The notes under the pieces: model-generated
What the model was told of the DNA's origin: nothing
What the model saw: only the letters and a program-made list of their open reading frames with translations
The model's database searches: none
Made by a program: the position numbers and the translations under genes
Part shown: positions 15,720-23,661 of the stretch, piece after piece
How the letters are laid out: each line of letters opens with the position of its first letter
Numbering within the stretch: the stretch's first letter is position 1
NCBI GenBank assembly: GCA_000435475.1
Contig: FR896072.1
Location: forward strand, 136,427-180,020
Reading direction: 5' to 3'
From: Cryptobacterium sp. CAG:338
Lineage (GTDB): Bacteria; Actinomycetota; Coriobacteriia; Coriobacteriales; Eggerthellaceae
Length of the DNA stretch: 43,594 nt

Positions 15720-16694
15720 CTACGCCTCTTCAGTCAATCGACACGCTTCATTAAAAAGTGCCGTGAAATCTTCAAGGGTTTCTGCATCATTGATTTTTCT
15801 TCGCGTAGATGCTGCATCCTTGGTGCCCGCAACATACCACATCGCATGTTTGCGCATGCGAGCAAGATTGCCACCCTTACTCTGTTTCTGAAGCAATTCG
15901 GCATGCCTGATGGCCAAGTCCATTTTTTCTCGAGGAGATGGACCAACAAAGCCTGACCCCCCTTGTAAACGTGAAGCGATATCCTTAAAAATCCAAGGAT
16001 TACCCTGTGCCCCACGGCCCACCATCACCGCATCGCAATTGGTTTGACGAAGCATTTCAAGTGCAGAAGAACCATCGACTATATCTCCATTACCGATGAC
16101 CGAAATAGACAAAGCGTCTTTACATCGACGAATAATATCCCAATCAGCCTTGCCTCGATAAAACTGCTGAGCATAACGTCCATGTATTGCAACAGCGCTT
16201 GCACCCGCATCTTCCATCCTCAGAGCAAAATCAAGTGCAGTTTCATGTCCTTCTTCGTAGCCACGACGAAACTTAACCGTAACTGGGCAAGATACGCTAC
16301 TCACAATTGCTTTAACAATTGAAGCAGCAAGATCGGGATCACGCATAAGGGCTGCACCGTCCCCTTTTCCTGCTATTTTTCGAGCAGGACATCCCATATT
16401 GACATCTATAGCAAAAAGTCGATCCTGAAGCGTTTCTTCTACCCACCTAGCTTGAGTAGCTAAAGTTTCAGGCTCGTGACCAAACAGTTGAACACTTACC
16501 TTGTCTTCAAGGGGAGAAAGATCAAGTAAATGTATTGTTTTTTCATTAGCATAACTTAATGCCTTTGCTGAAACCATTTCAGTGTACGTAAGTTGAGCTC
16601 CCAACTCTCGGCATAGATGGCGAAAAACCACGTCACCCACTCCTGCCATAGGAGCTAATATTATTCGTCTATCATCCTTAAAAATTTGAGACAT
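15720..16694 (-). CDS. dusB: tRNA-dihydrouridine synthase (DusB/Nifr3 type)
   Basis: Dus enzymes are FMN-dependent TIM-barrel proteins that reduce uridines in tRNA. The start reads ILAPMAGVGDVVFRHLCRELG, and the active-site cysteine is C102 in MGCPARKIAGKGDGAAL. The phosphate/FMN-binding segments VTVKFRRG and VIGNGDI follow, and MVGRGAQGNPWIF closes the barrel. At 324 residues it is of normal size. The exact subfamily and target uridine cannot be fixed from sequence alone, but the TIGR00737 (DusB-like) type is most likely. It forms a tight pair with hemW. Confidence 0.92.
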   Translation of the reverse strand: MSQIFKDDRRIILAPMAGVGDVVFRHLCRELGAQLTYTEMVSAKALSYANEKTIHLLDLSPLEDKVSVQLFGHEPETLATQARWVEETLQDRLFAIDVNMGCPARKIAGKGDGAALMRDPDLAASIVKAIVSSVSCPVTVKFRRGYEEGHETALDFALRMEDAGASAVAIHGRYAQQFYRGKADWDIIRRCKDALSISVIGNGDIVDGSSALEMLRQTNCDAVMVGRGAQGNPWIFKDIASRLQGGSGFVGPSPREKMDLAIRHAELLQKQSKGGNLARMRKHAMWYVAGTKDAASTRRKINDAETLEDFTALFNEACRLTEEA

Positions 16695-16727
16695 ACACTT
16701 AAACCTGTAATGCTTCTGGCATAGATC

Positions 16728-16931
16728 TTAGAATCCACTCGAAAGCCCTGCTAAGCTAGCAAGAAAATAAATAATTACGCCAATTGCCAAGATAACCGCT
16801 ACGGCACAGCCGCATCCAATACCAACTTTACTACCCGATGACATACGAGCCTGTTCTCGCTCTTGAGCAAGCTTCTTCTCATCAAAAGGATCATTAATCC
16901 AGTCATATTCTTCGTTGCGGTTTTTACGCAT
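16728..16931 (-). CDS. Small single-span membrane protein, unknown function
   Basis: The 67-residue product begins with a charged 35-residue segment rich in Asp, Glu, Arg and Asn, which includes DWINDPFDEKKLAQEREQ. One hydrophobic span follows at roughly 36-61, starting with GIGCGC, and a short polar end. AGGAA stands 5 bases before the ATG and the gene sits 8 bases after lepA, so it is likely translated from the lepA transcript. I do not recognise a family. The charged cytosolic part and single span suggest a small inner-membrane adaptor, but this is only a guess from shape. Confidence 0.7.
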   Translation of the reverse strand: MRKNRNEEYDWINDPFDEKKLAQEREQARMSSGSKVGIGCGCAVAVILAIGVIIYFLASLAGLSSGF

Positions 16932-16939
16932 AAATATTC

Positions 16940-18745
16940 CTATTCATCAACCTTCAAGATTGCCATAAATGCCTCTTGAGGAACCTCAACATTACCAATA
17001 CTCTTCATGCGCTTCTTGCCTTTTTTCTGCTTTTCGAGCAGTTTACGTTTACGCGAAATGTCACCTCCGTAGCATTTCGCCAAAACATCTTTACGCAAGG
17101 CACGTACGGTTTGTCTCGATAAAACCCGAGAACCCACCGCTGCTTGAATGGGTACTTCAAACATCTGACGTGGAATAATTTCTTTAAGTTTTTCAGTCAA
17201 AACTCTACCACGATCATATGCTTTATCAGTATGGACAATAAACGACAAAGCATCAATAGGTTTTCCCGCCAAAAGAATATCAAGTTTTACCAGTTTAGAG
17301 GGCTTATATTCGTCAAAATCGTAGTCGAGCGAAGCATATCCTTTGGTTCGGCTTTTCAGTTGATCGAAGTAGTCCATAATCAATTCAGAAAGCGGAATTT
17401 CCCAGAGCATTTCAACTGTTGTAGTGTTGAGATAATTCATTGTTTTAAACTCACCACGACGAGCAACGGTAAGTTCCATTACCGCCCCTACATAATCAGG
17501 AGGAATGAGGATTTTCGCCTTGAGGTAAGGTTCCTCAATATGTTCAATTTCACTAGCGTCAGGCATATCCTGAGGAGAATGAAGTGAAATCATAGTCCCA
17601 TCAGATTTAAATACATGGTATTCAACCGAAGGAGCGGTAGCGAGAAGATCTAGCCCGAATTCGCGCTCGAGTCGTTCTTTCACAACTTCCATATGGAGCA
17701 ATCCCAAAAAACCTACGCGAAATCCAAAACCAAGCGCATGACTATTTTCCGCCTCATAGATAAGAGCCGGATCGTTGAGGGCAAGCTTTTCGAGGGCATC
17801 TTTTAATTCTTCATACTGATCTCCATCAATAGGAAAAAGACCGGTATAGACCATAGGTTTGACATCACGATAACCAGGAAGTGGATCTGTGCAGCCGCCC
17901 TTAGCAAGCGTGATTGTATCGCCAACTTTAACCTGAGAAGGGTCCTTAAGTCCTGTCACAAGATAGCCCACTTCGCCCACACCGAGTTCGTCTGCAGGAA
18001 TTTCTGTTGGCCTTCTAACTCCCACTTCTTCAACAAGAGTCACCGTATCAGTGGCCATCATACGTATAGACTGGCCCTTTCGCATTGAACCGTTAACGAT
18101 GCGAACCAAAGCCACAACGCCGCGATACGCATCAAAGTACGAGTCAAAAATCAACGCGGAAAGGGGCGCATCAGAATCGCCTTCAGGATGAGGAATGGTA
18201 TACACAATTGATTCAAGCAAGTCGTGAACACCCTCACCGGTTTTACCACTTGCAAGCACCGCATCATCAGCAGGAATAGCCAGACCATCCTCTATTTCCT
18301 GACGCACTCGCTCAGGTTCAGCGGCAGGAAGATCAATTTTGTTAATCAAAGGGACAATTTCGAGATTAGCATTCATCGCCATCATGGCATTTGCTACGGT
18401 TTGAGCTTCAATACCTTGTGTAGCATCAACTACCAAAACAGCGCCTTCACACGCTGCTAATGAACGGGATACTTCATAAGTAAAGTCAACATGACCAGGG
18501 GTATCAATCAAATTAAAATGATACAATTGTCCATCATCAGCGCGATAATCAACGCGTACAGCCTGACTTTTGATCGTAATACCTCGTTCTCGTTCAATAT
18601 CCATAGAATCAAGAACTTGTTCTTTCATATCGCGCTTAGATACCGTTTCAGTCATCTCAAGAATACGATCTGAAAGAGTAGATTTACCATGATCAATATG
18701 GGCGATGATAGAGAAATTACGTATGTAGCGTGGATCGAGAGCCAT
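16940..18745 (-). CDS. lepA: Elongation factor 4 (LepA)
   Basis: LepA is a ribosome-bound GTPase related to EF-G that influences initiation and recovery of stalled ribosomes. The G1 box AHIDHGKST is at 15-23, with DTPGHVDF and NKIDLP as later G boxes. The elongation-factor domains II, III and V follow, and the LepA-specific C-terminal domain ends GNVEVPQEAFMAILKVDE, preceded by the lysine-rich tract SRKRKLLEKQKKGKKRMKS. The 601-residue length is typical. It is divergent from rpsT and heads the cluster lepA-small membrane protein-dusB-hemW. Confidence 0.98.
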   Translation of the reverse strand: MALDPRYIRNFSIIAHIDHGKSTLSDRILEMTETVSKRDMKEQVLDSMDIERERGITIKSQAVRVDYRADDGQLYHFNLIDTPGHVDFTYEVSRSLAACEGAVLVVDATQGIEAQTVANAMMAMNANLEIVPLINKIDLPAAEPERVRQEIEDGLAIPADDAVLASGKTGEGVHDLLESIVYTIPHPEGDSDAPLSALIFDSYFDAYRGVVALVRIVNGSMRKGQSIRMMATDTVTLVEEVGVRRPTEIPADELGVGEVGYLVTGLKDPSQVKVGDTITLAKGGCTDPLPGYRDVKPMVYTGLFPIDGDQYEELKDALEKLALNDPALIYEAENSHALGFGFRVGFLGLLHMEVVKERLEREFGLDLLATAPSVEYHVFKSDGTMISLHSPQDMPDASEIEHIEEPYLKAKILIPPDYVGAVMELTVARRGEFKTMNYLNTTTVEMLWEIPLSELIMDYFDQLKSRTKGYASLDYDFDEYKPSKLVKLDILLAGKPIDALSFIVHTDKAYDRGRVLTEKLKEIIPRQMFEVPIQAAVGSRVLSRQTVRALRKDVLAKCYGGDISRKRKLLEKQKKGKKRMKSIGNVEVPQEAFMAILKVDE

Positions 18746-18998
18746 AATATCCTGTTCTATAAGCTATCCAGTTTTTCATACAATCTAGTTTTACTAAGTG
18801 ATAAACGAAGTTTTTACCACCTAAATAAACGTATATAATACGGTTTTAGAATAAAGTGTGGGTAGATTCTACCCTACTTGTGCGAAAGCTCTGATAATTT
18901 GCGCATAATTTATAATAAGCGTCTGTGCACAACAACTATATTGTGATACGATTCTAAGGCTTTCGTCTACAGAAAAGTAATTTAATGGAGGATAAAAC
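18746..18998. promoter_or_regulatory. Divergent lepA-rpsT intergenic region
   Basis: These 253 bases must hold the promoters of lepA (leftward) and rpsT (rightward). On the plus strand there are TATAAT boxes at 18834-18839 and 18911-18916; neither has a convincing -35 box. A perfect 15-base palindrome (arms GGGTAGA and TCTACCC around one T, 18860-18874) lies between the two boxes. I see no ORF with coding character here. The palindrome is seen; any operator role is inferred. Confidence 0.5.
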
Positions 18999-19490
18999 GT
19001 GGCGAACATTAAAAGTCAAAAGAAGCGAATTATTACCAACGAAAAAGCACGCATGCGTAATCGTGCTGTCCGTTCTGAATTAAAAACTGCTGTACGTGTC
19101 GTACGCGAAGCTGTTGAAGCTCAGGATGGTGCAAAAGCTTACGCTGCTGCTCTTGATGCTTGCCGCCTGCTTGACCGTGCAGCCTCCAAGGGTGTTATTC
19201 ACAAGCGCCAGGCTGCTAACCGCAAGAGTGGCGTTATGAAGCTTGCTAACACAATTGTTACCCCTGAAATTATTGCTGAATATACTCCCGTTCCAAAGAA
19301 AGAGCAGGCAGCAACTGGTAACAAGAAAGCAGCAGCAAAGGCAGCTCGTAAAGAAGCAATGGCTAAAGCTTCTGAAGAAAAAGCTGTACGTCGTGCTGAA
19401 ACCGAAAAGCTTCAAAAGGCAGCTGCAAAGCGCAAGGCTGAAGCAGAAGCAGCTGCAGCAGCAGAGGAAGCAGAAGAAGCAGCTGAGTAA
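18999..19490 (+). CDS. rpsT: 30S ribosomal protein S20 with long charged C-terminal tail
   Basis: S20 binds the 5' domain and helix 44 of 16S rRNA. Residues 1-86 form an ordinary S20 (MANIKSQKKRIITNEKARMR and RLLDRAASKGVIHKRQAANRKS). The protein then continues for about 77 residues with alanine mixed with lysine, arginine and glutamate: basic first, strongly acidic at the end (EEAEEAAE). Such a tail should form a charged helix. The usual length is near 87, so this is almost doubled. Translation starts at GTG with GGAGG 8 bases upstream. It is the only clear plus-strand gene of the window and ends in a shared terminator. Confidence 0.95.
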   Translation: MANIKSQKKRIITNEKARMRNRAVRSELKTAVRVVREAVEAQDGAKAYAAALDACRLLDRAASKGVIHKRQAANRKSGVMKLANTIVTPEIIAEYTPVPKKEQAATGNKKAAAKAARKEAMAKASEEKAVRRAETEKLQKAAAKRKAEAEAAAAAEEAEEAAE

Positions 19491-19555
19491 CGTTTCTTTT
19501 GCTTTCGTCTTCAGCGATTCGCGGTTTCCATCTCGGATTCCATTCGCATATCAAG

Positions 19556-19588
19556 AAAATAAGAACCCGATCATCGGGTTCTTATTTT
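19556..19588. terminator. Bidirectional terminator between rpsT and holA
   Basis: The arms (19556-19570 and 19574-19588) are perfectly complementary over 15 bp around a TCA loop, with GAACCCGA in the GC-rich core and TCTTATTTT on each outgoing side. Because the arms end in A-rich and T-rich sequence, the hairpin works for rpsT (plus) and holA (minus) alike. It lies between the two convergent stops. Confidence 0.9.
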
Positions 19589-19619
19589 GTGCGTTTATAG
19601 ATTTATAAACTTCGGTTAA

Positions 19620-20597
19620 TTATGCAGAACGTTTTCTGCAAACCTCAAGCATCCACTGAAGAAACTCTTTATCTTTATCGGATCCGCTTTTCATAGCGGC
19701 TTCGGTATCACGTGCTTTTTTAAGAGCGAAAATTAATTCGCTCATAGTAAATCCCTTTACCCAAGTACGATAGAATTTTACTTTCCACTCAGGAATTTTA
19801 AGAATCGAAGCAATTCTCGCTCCGTCACCTCGTGCTATAAGTGCTTTAGCAGAAATAAGCTCACGCAAGCGTGAGGTACACATTGTTAACAGACCAAAAG
19901 GTGAAGTATCTTCCATACGATTAAGCAAGTACACACAGCGCTGCGGATTACGAGCTGCAAAGGCATCTACAAATTCCCATGGCTTAATTTCTTTTGTAAA
20001 AGAAACCATTGAAAGCACTTCATTTTCATTAACGGGATCGCTCCCACGATGCGACAAAGAAAGCTTTCGAATTTCCGCATCAAGCGAAACGGTATTAGTC
20101 CCTACAAGATCAAGAAGCGCTGAAGCTGCTCCTTCTGTAAAAGTAATACCATGACCTACCGCCATTGAACGAACTACCTTTCCCATTTCTCGTCGTTCAA
20201 AAGGAGTACAGTCTATGATTGCAGTTTTTCCAAATGCCGTAACCGCCTTATAGAGACGTGATCGCTTATCGAGCTTGTTGCCTATTAAGGCTAAAACGGT
20301 AGAGCTGCAAGGTTTTTCGAGATACTGTACAAGCAAATCAGCATCAGCCTTTTTGAGTTTTTCAACTTCATTGACCTCCACTAAGCGAACAGGACTCGCG
20401 AAAGGTAAAGTATTTGATGCGGTAACTATATCCTCACCAGTACAGGTAGCAGCAGAAAAGGTCTCCGAATTAAAAGATAGATCTCCCATTTTCTCTAAAC
20501 GAGCATGAAGACGCCTTATTACTGTTTCGCGTTTTAGCTCATCTTCGCCTATTACCAGGTAAACAGGGAGTAAAGAATTTTTGTTAGAAGTAGCCAT
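19620..20597 (-). CDS. holA: DNA polymerase III subunit delta
   Basis: HolA is the clamp-loader subunit that opens the beta sliding clamp. The start PVYLVIGEDELKRETVIRRL matches the family N terminus, where the motor-like domain contacts the clamp. The middle shows LDKRSRLYKAV and the C-terminal helical domain ends QWMLEVCRKRSA. The 325 residues are of normal length; delta subunits lack a P-loop, as here. It follows the comEC parts by 10 bases, keeping the actinobacterial order comEA-comEC-holA-rpsT. Confidence 0.93.
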   Translation of the reverse strand: MATSNKNSLLPVYLVIGEDELKRETVIRRLHARLEKMGDLSFNSETFSAATCTGEDIVTASNTLPFASPVRLVEVNEVEKLKKADADLLVQYLEKPCSSTVLALIGNKLDKRSRLYKAVTAFGKTAIIDCTPFERREMGKVVRSMAVGHGITFTEGAASALLDLVGTNTVSLDAEIRKLSLSHRGSDPVNENEVLSMVSFTKEIKPWEFVDAFAARNPQRCVYLLNRMEDTSPFGLLTMCTSRLRELISAKALIARGDGARIASILKIPEWKVKFYRTWVKGFTMSELIFALKKARDTEAAMKSGSDKDKEFLQWMLEVCRKRSA

Positions 20598-20607
20598 GTC
20601 TACAAGT

Positions 20608-21375
20608 TTATCGTAGGGTTTCTACTTTAATTTCTTTATCGGTAAAACTACATACAACATCACCATCGTAATCAGTACGATACAGGGTTGAATTAACTGC
20701 AGATAATAAGTTGAGAACTTCCGTAGAAGGATGACCGTATCGATTTTCTTCGCCTACACTTATAAGCGATATTTTTGGATGAAGTCTTTCTGTAAGCTTA
20801 TTTGTCAAGGCAGCCTTAGCCCCATGATGAGAGACTTTAAGAATATCAATGCGCGAGATTGTCTTATTGTCTTCAAGAATTTGTTCAAGAATTTGAGCTT
20901 CTGCGTCTCCACAAAATAAGGCAGACCAATCTGCGTCCGCATCTCCATCAGGATCAATATTCAGTAAAAAACAAATACTATCTTGATTGCCGCCCTCTTC
21001 TTGTAATTTCTTGGGCCAAATTACTTCAATACGCATGTTTGAAATCTGAATTACATCTCCCGCGTTTACGTAATAAACATTACTTGCACCTACAAGCGAT
21101 TCTGCATCATCAACCAAAGATTGCGTTTTTTCCGTTTGAATGTCGTTTGTTCCCTCAGAAAGGATCACGCTCTCGCAATCTACCACCCCTTTAAGCGCGC
21201 TCAGACACCCAGCATGGTCATTATCTGCATGAGTAATGATTACTGCATCAAGATGAGTACATCCTTGACGAGAAAGCGATGCAAACAACTTTTGTTCGCT
21301 TTGACCAGTATCGACCAAGATTGTTTTAGAGTTGCTCTGAATCAGGAAAGCATCTCCCTGCCCTACATCAAGCAT
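20608..21375 (-). CDS. comEC: ComEC C-terminal metallo-beta-lactamase domain (separate reading frame)
   Basis: This 255-residue frame is the MBL-fold domain normally fused to the end of ComEC. It opens MLDVGQGDAFLIQ and has the metal motif HADNDH at 49-54 and a later VSHHGA. In competence proteins this domain is proposed to degrade the non-transported DNA strand. The frame is open upstream of the ATG as FPRSGNSIA, a sequence typical of the linker in unbroken ComEC. It may be made by a -1 frameshift from the upstream frame or by reinitiation at the ATG at 21375, which lies 10 bases before the upstream stop and has only a weak ribosome site. Confidence 0.88.
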   Translation of the reverse strand: MLDVGQGDAFLIQSNSKTILVDTGQSEQKLFASLSRQGCTHLDAVIITHADNDHAGCLSALKGVVDCESVILSEGTNDIQTEKTQSLVDDAESLVGASNVYYVNAGDVIQISNMRIEVIWPKKLQEEGGNQDSICFLLNIDPDGDADADWSALFCGDAEAQILEQILEDNKTISRIDILKVSHHGAKAALTNKLTERLHPKISLISVGEENRYGHPSTEVLNLLSAVNSTLYRTDYDGDVVCSFTDKEIKVETLR

Positions 21376-22847
21376 AGCAATTGAATTACCTGATCTAGGA
21401 AAAAAACAGTAAAGAGCGGAAGCTCAGGGATAAAAAGTGGGACAGAAGCAAACGGAACCGCAGATAAAAAAGAACATCCAATACAAAAAAGCTCAGAGAC
21501 GAGAAGGGCAAATTTCAGCAACAATACGCCTAAAAATCCACAAGGAAGAAAAATGAATGACAGAAGTCCCACAATACAAAGAAAGGTTACAAAAGGTGTT
21601 GCCAAAACATTTGAAACAGGAGTAATAAGAGAAATAAGCGAAAAGGCGCTGATAGTAAAAGGGAGTGTAGTTAAAAGGGCTGCCAAGGTCATTGCACAAG
21701 GTTCTACCACCAGTGATTTAAAAAAAGATGAAGAACATGAAATCCAAGATAGTAAGAGGGGCATAAAAAGAAGTATTCCTAAAGTGGAGCAAACCGAAAG
21801 AAGAAACGAGAGAGAAAAGGCGCTCGTTGGAATAAAGGTGATTATTGCAATTACGACAACACCAAGCGCCGACAAGGCATGAGAACGCCTGATTCCTCCT
21901 ACCGAGATAATATTAAGAGCGCTCATGCATGCAGCACGTACACAGGAAATAGGAAAACCAACTATACAAAGATAAAGCCCCAATATCGCAAGTTGAATTC
22001 CAATTTTTATCCGCGAAGAAAGAGGAACGTTCCGAATTATTAAAGAAAGAAAGCTCATAACAATTACGAGATGAGCACCTGACACTGCAACAATATGAGC
22101 AAGCCCTAAAACTTTTACTTCTTGATATATCCCTAAAGAAAAGAGCTGAGTTCTATCACCGACAATAAGTCCTTGTAAAAGAGCACCAGCTTCAGATGAA
22201 GCGCTTCCTTGATTAACTAAATCGTCTATTTCATTTGCATAATTACTCCGAGTGCTTGCTAGAAAACCTAAAGGAGATGAAGAAGCAAGGTCAATCTCAG
22301 TCAAAGTAGCGAAACCTGCAATCCCTTGCTGATAATAACGAAGTTTTACCTCTTCCCGAGGCCAAGAATACGTAAGAGCTGATTGAAATTCACTTCCAAA
22401 GCCATAGGAATCCTCGTTAAGATTTAAACTTACAAAACCCAGAGATTCTCTCGTCTTAATATCAAATATTTGCGCAAGGGCATAAGAACTATAGAGTCCT
22501 TGATTAATATCTTCCTCGATACGGATTAAAACTTTTTCATTTTGCTTTGAATCCAAAAGAGCATGCTGATTATCGATACTAAAACACTCAACGTTCCAAA
22601 CAAAACCTCCTAAGAGTCCAAAGAGCAGGCAATAAACTACGACTGGGTTTTGTGTGTTGCGAACAAAAACAAGAAGAATAATACTTACTACAGCAATTAA
22701 AAATACGAGAACACCAATAATCAGATAATCTTTTGGTACACCAAAGCCATAGGAAAATAAACAACAACCAGACCAAAACGAAATTCCACACCACAGCACT
22801 AAAGGTATCGAAGGACGCTTTGCTTTATGTACTACCGTTGAACTCAT
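21363..22847 (-). CDS. comEC: ComEC membrane channel domain (N-terminal part of split comEC)
   Basis: ComEC forms the inner-membrane channel for single-stranded DNA in natural transformation. This 494-residue frame starts with two or three membrane spans, then an OB-like soluble region, then the competence domain with many spans (GLIVGDRTQLF, VAVSGAHLVIVMSFL). It ends abruptly with a 14-residue tail that is not conserved. Sliding back one base at TTTTTTC (21405-21399) joins it in frame to the MBL frame, giving about 746 residues, the normal ComEC length. Its start overlaps the comEA stop by 4 bases (ATGA). Confidence 0.9.
   Translation of the reverse strand: MSSTVVHKAKRPSIPLVLWCGISFWSGCCLFSYGFGVPKDYLIIGVLVFLIAVVSIILLVFVRNTQNPVVVYCLLFGLLGGFVWNVECFSIDNQHALLDSKQNEKVLIRIEEDINQGLYSSYALAQIFDIKTRESLGFVSLNLNEDSYGFGSEFQSALTYSWPREEVKLRYYQQGIAGFATLTEIDLASSSPLGFLASTRSNYANEIDDLVNQGSASSEAGALLQGLIVGDRTQLFSLGIYQEVKVLGLAHIVAVSGAHLVIVMSFLSLIIRNVPLSSRIKIGIQLAILGLYLCIVGFPISCVRAACMSALNIISVGGIRRSHALSALGVVVIAIITFIPTSAFSLSFLLSVCSTLGILLFMPLLLSWISCSSSFFKSLVVEPCAMTLAALLTTLPFTISAFSLISLITPVSNVLATPFVTFLCIVGLLSFIFLPCGFLGVLLLKFALLVSELFCIGCSFLSAVPFASVPLFIPELPLFTVFFLDQVIQLLCLM
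21399..21405 (-). promoter_or_regulatory. comEC: Candidate -1 ribosomal frameshift site in comEC
   Basis: The minus strand reads G-TT TTT TTC in the zero frame. T TTT TTC is a canonical X-XXY-YYZ slippery heptamer within a run of seven T. A -1 slip gives FFPRSGNSIAMLDVGQG, the expected ComEC junction. No strong downstream stem or upstream Shine-Dalgarno-like stimulator is obvious. Heptamer and frame are seen; the slip is inferred. Confidence 0.5.
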
Positions 22848-23533
22848 ACGGTGATGGACTCTTTTATGGCTTCGTATTTTTTATCTCCTATACCGGAAAC
22901 CTCTTTAATTTCTTCGATAGAAGAAAACGAGCCATGTTCTTGACGATAGGCAATGATCTTTTCTGCTGTAGCCTCCCCTACACCATCGAGTGTCATAAGC
23001 TCTTCTTTTGTGGCGGTATTAATATTTACTTTTTGAATTGACGAACTAAAAGATTGATCATTGGAAGTGGTGGAATTACTTCCCTGATTTTCAAGGTCTG
23101 TCTGCATTTGTTTTGAGGTAACAATAATCTGTTCGCCATCAGATAATTCCCTTGCTAAATTGATACTTCTATCATCAGCAGCTTCTGTTAAACCACCTGC
23201 AGCATCAATTGCTTGAGAAACACGAGACCCACCTGGAAGTTGATACATCCCAGGTGAGACAACTTCACCAGTGATATGAACATAAATAGTCGATTTATTT
23301 GTTTCGCTTCTTGTTTCTGATGATTGCTGTTCAACCTGATCTTGAGATTCTCCTTGTACCGTTTCTTCCTGAATAAAAGCTGCATCAGGCACCGAAAAGG
23401 CAGTCCACAGTTGAAAAGCCCCAAAGACAAGTACACCTAAAGCAAGTATGCCTATGCCTACGACCAATGCAAGATTAGGTTTAGATATTCCTGCTTTTTG
23501 TTTTAGTGAATTAACTTCATCAAGAAACGACAT
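22844..23533 (-). CDS. comEA: Competence protein ComEA (DNA receptor)
   Basis: ComEA binds double-stranded DNA at the outer face of the membrane and hands it to ComEC. From the ATG at 23533 the protein has 229 residues: a short cytosolic start, one membrane anchor at about 21-44, and a Gln/Ser/Thr-rich spacer. An SLBB domain follows (IYVHITGEVVSPGMYQLPGG), then the helix-hairpin-helix pair that binds DNA (VNINTATKEELMTLDGVGEA and FSSIEEIKEVSGIGDKKY). The upstream in-frame start at 23605 is rejected because GGGGG precedes the later ATG. The stop overlaps comEC (ATGA). Confidence 0.94.
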   Translation of the reverse strand: MSFLDEVNSLKQKAGISKPNLALVVGIGILALGVLVFGAFQLWTAFSVPDAAFIQEETVQGESQDQVEQQSSETRSETNKSTIYVHITGEVVSPGMYQLPGGSRVSQAIDAAGGLTEAADDRSINLARELSDGEQIIVTSKQMQTDLENQGSNSTTSNDQSFSSSIQKVNINTATKEELMTLDGVGEATAEKIIAYRQEHGSFSSIEEIKEVSGIGDKKYEAIKESITV

Positions 23534-23661
23534 AGAAAACCCCCTAAACCTCTTAATAACCAGCTTAGGGGGCAAATGTAATGCAGATCTATTATTAAAC
23601 GACAATAAAGGTCACAAAAACAAACAACCAATCTCACATTTAAAAACACTCTTGAAAAGTA

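Noticed and set aside
17144..17587. 147-codon plus-strand ORF inside lepA
   Set aside because: It lies wholly inside the well-conserved lepA frame, has no family features and no ribosome site; it is a shadow of lepA.
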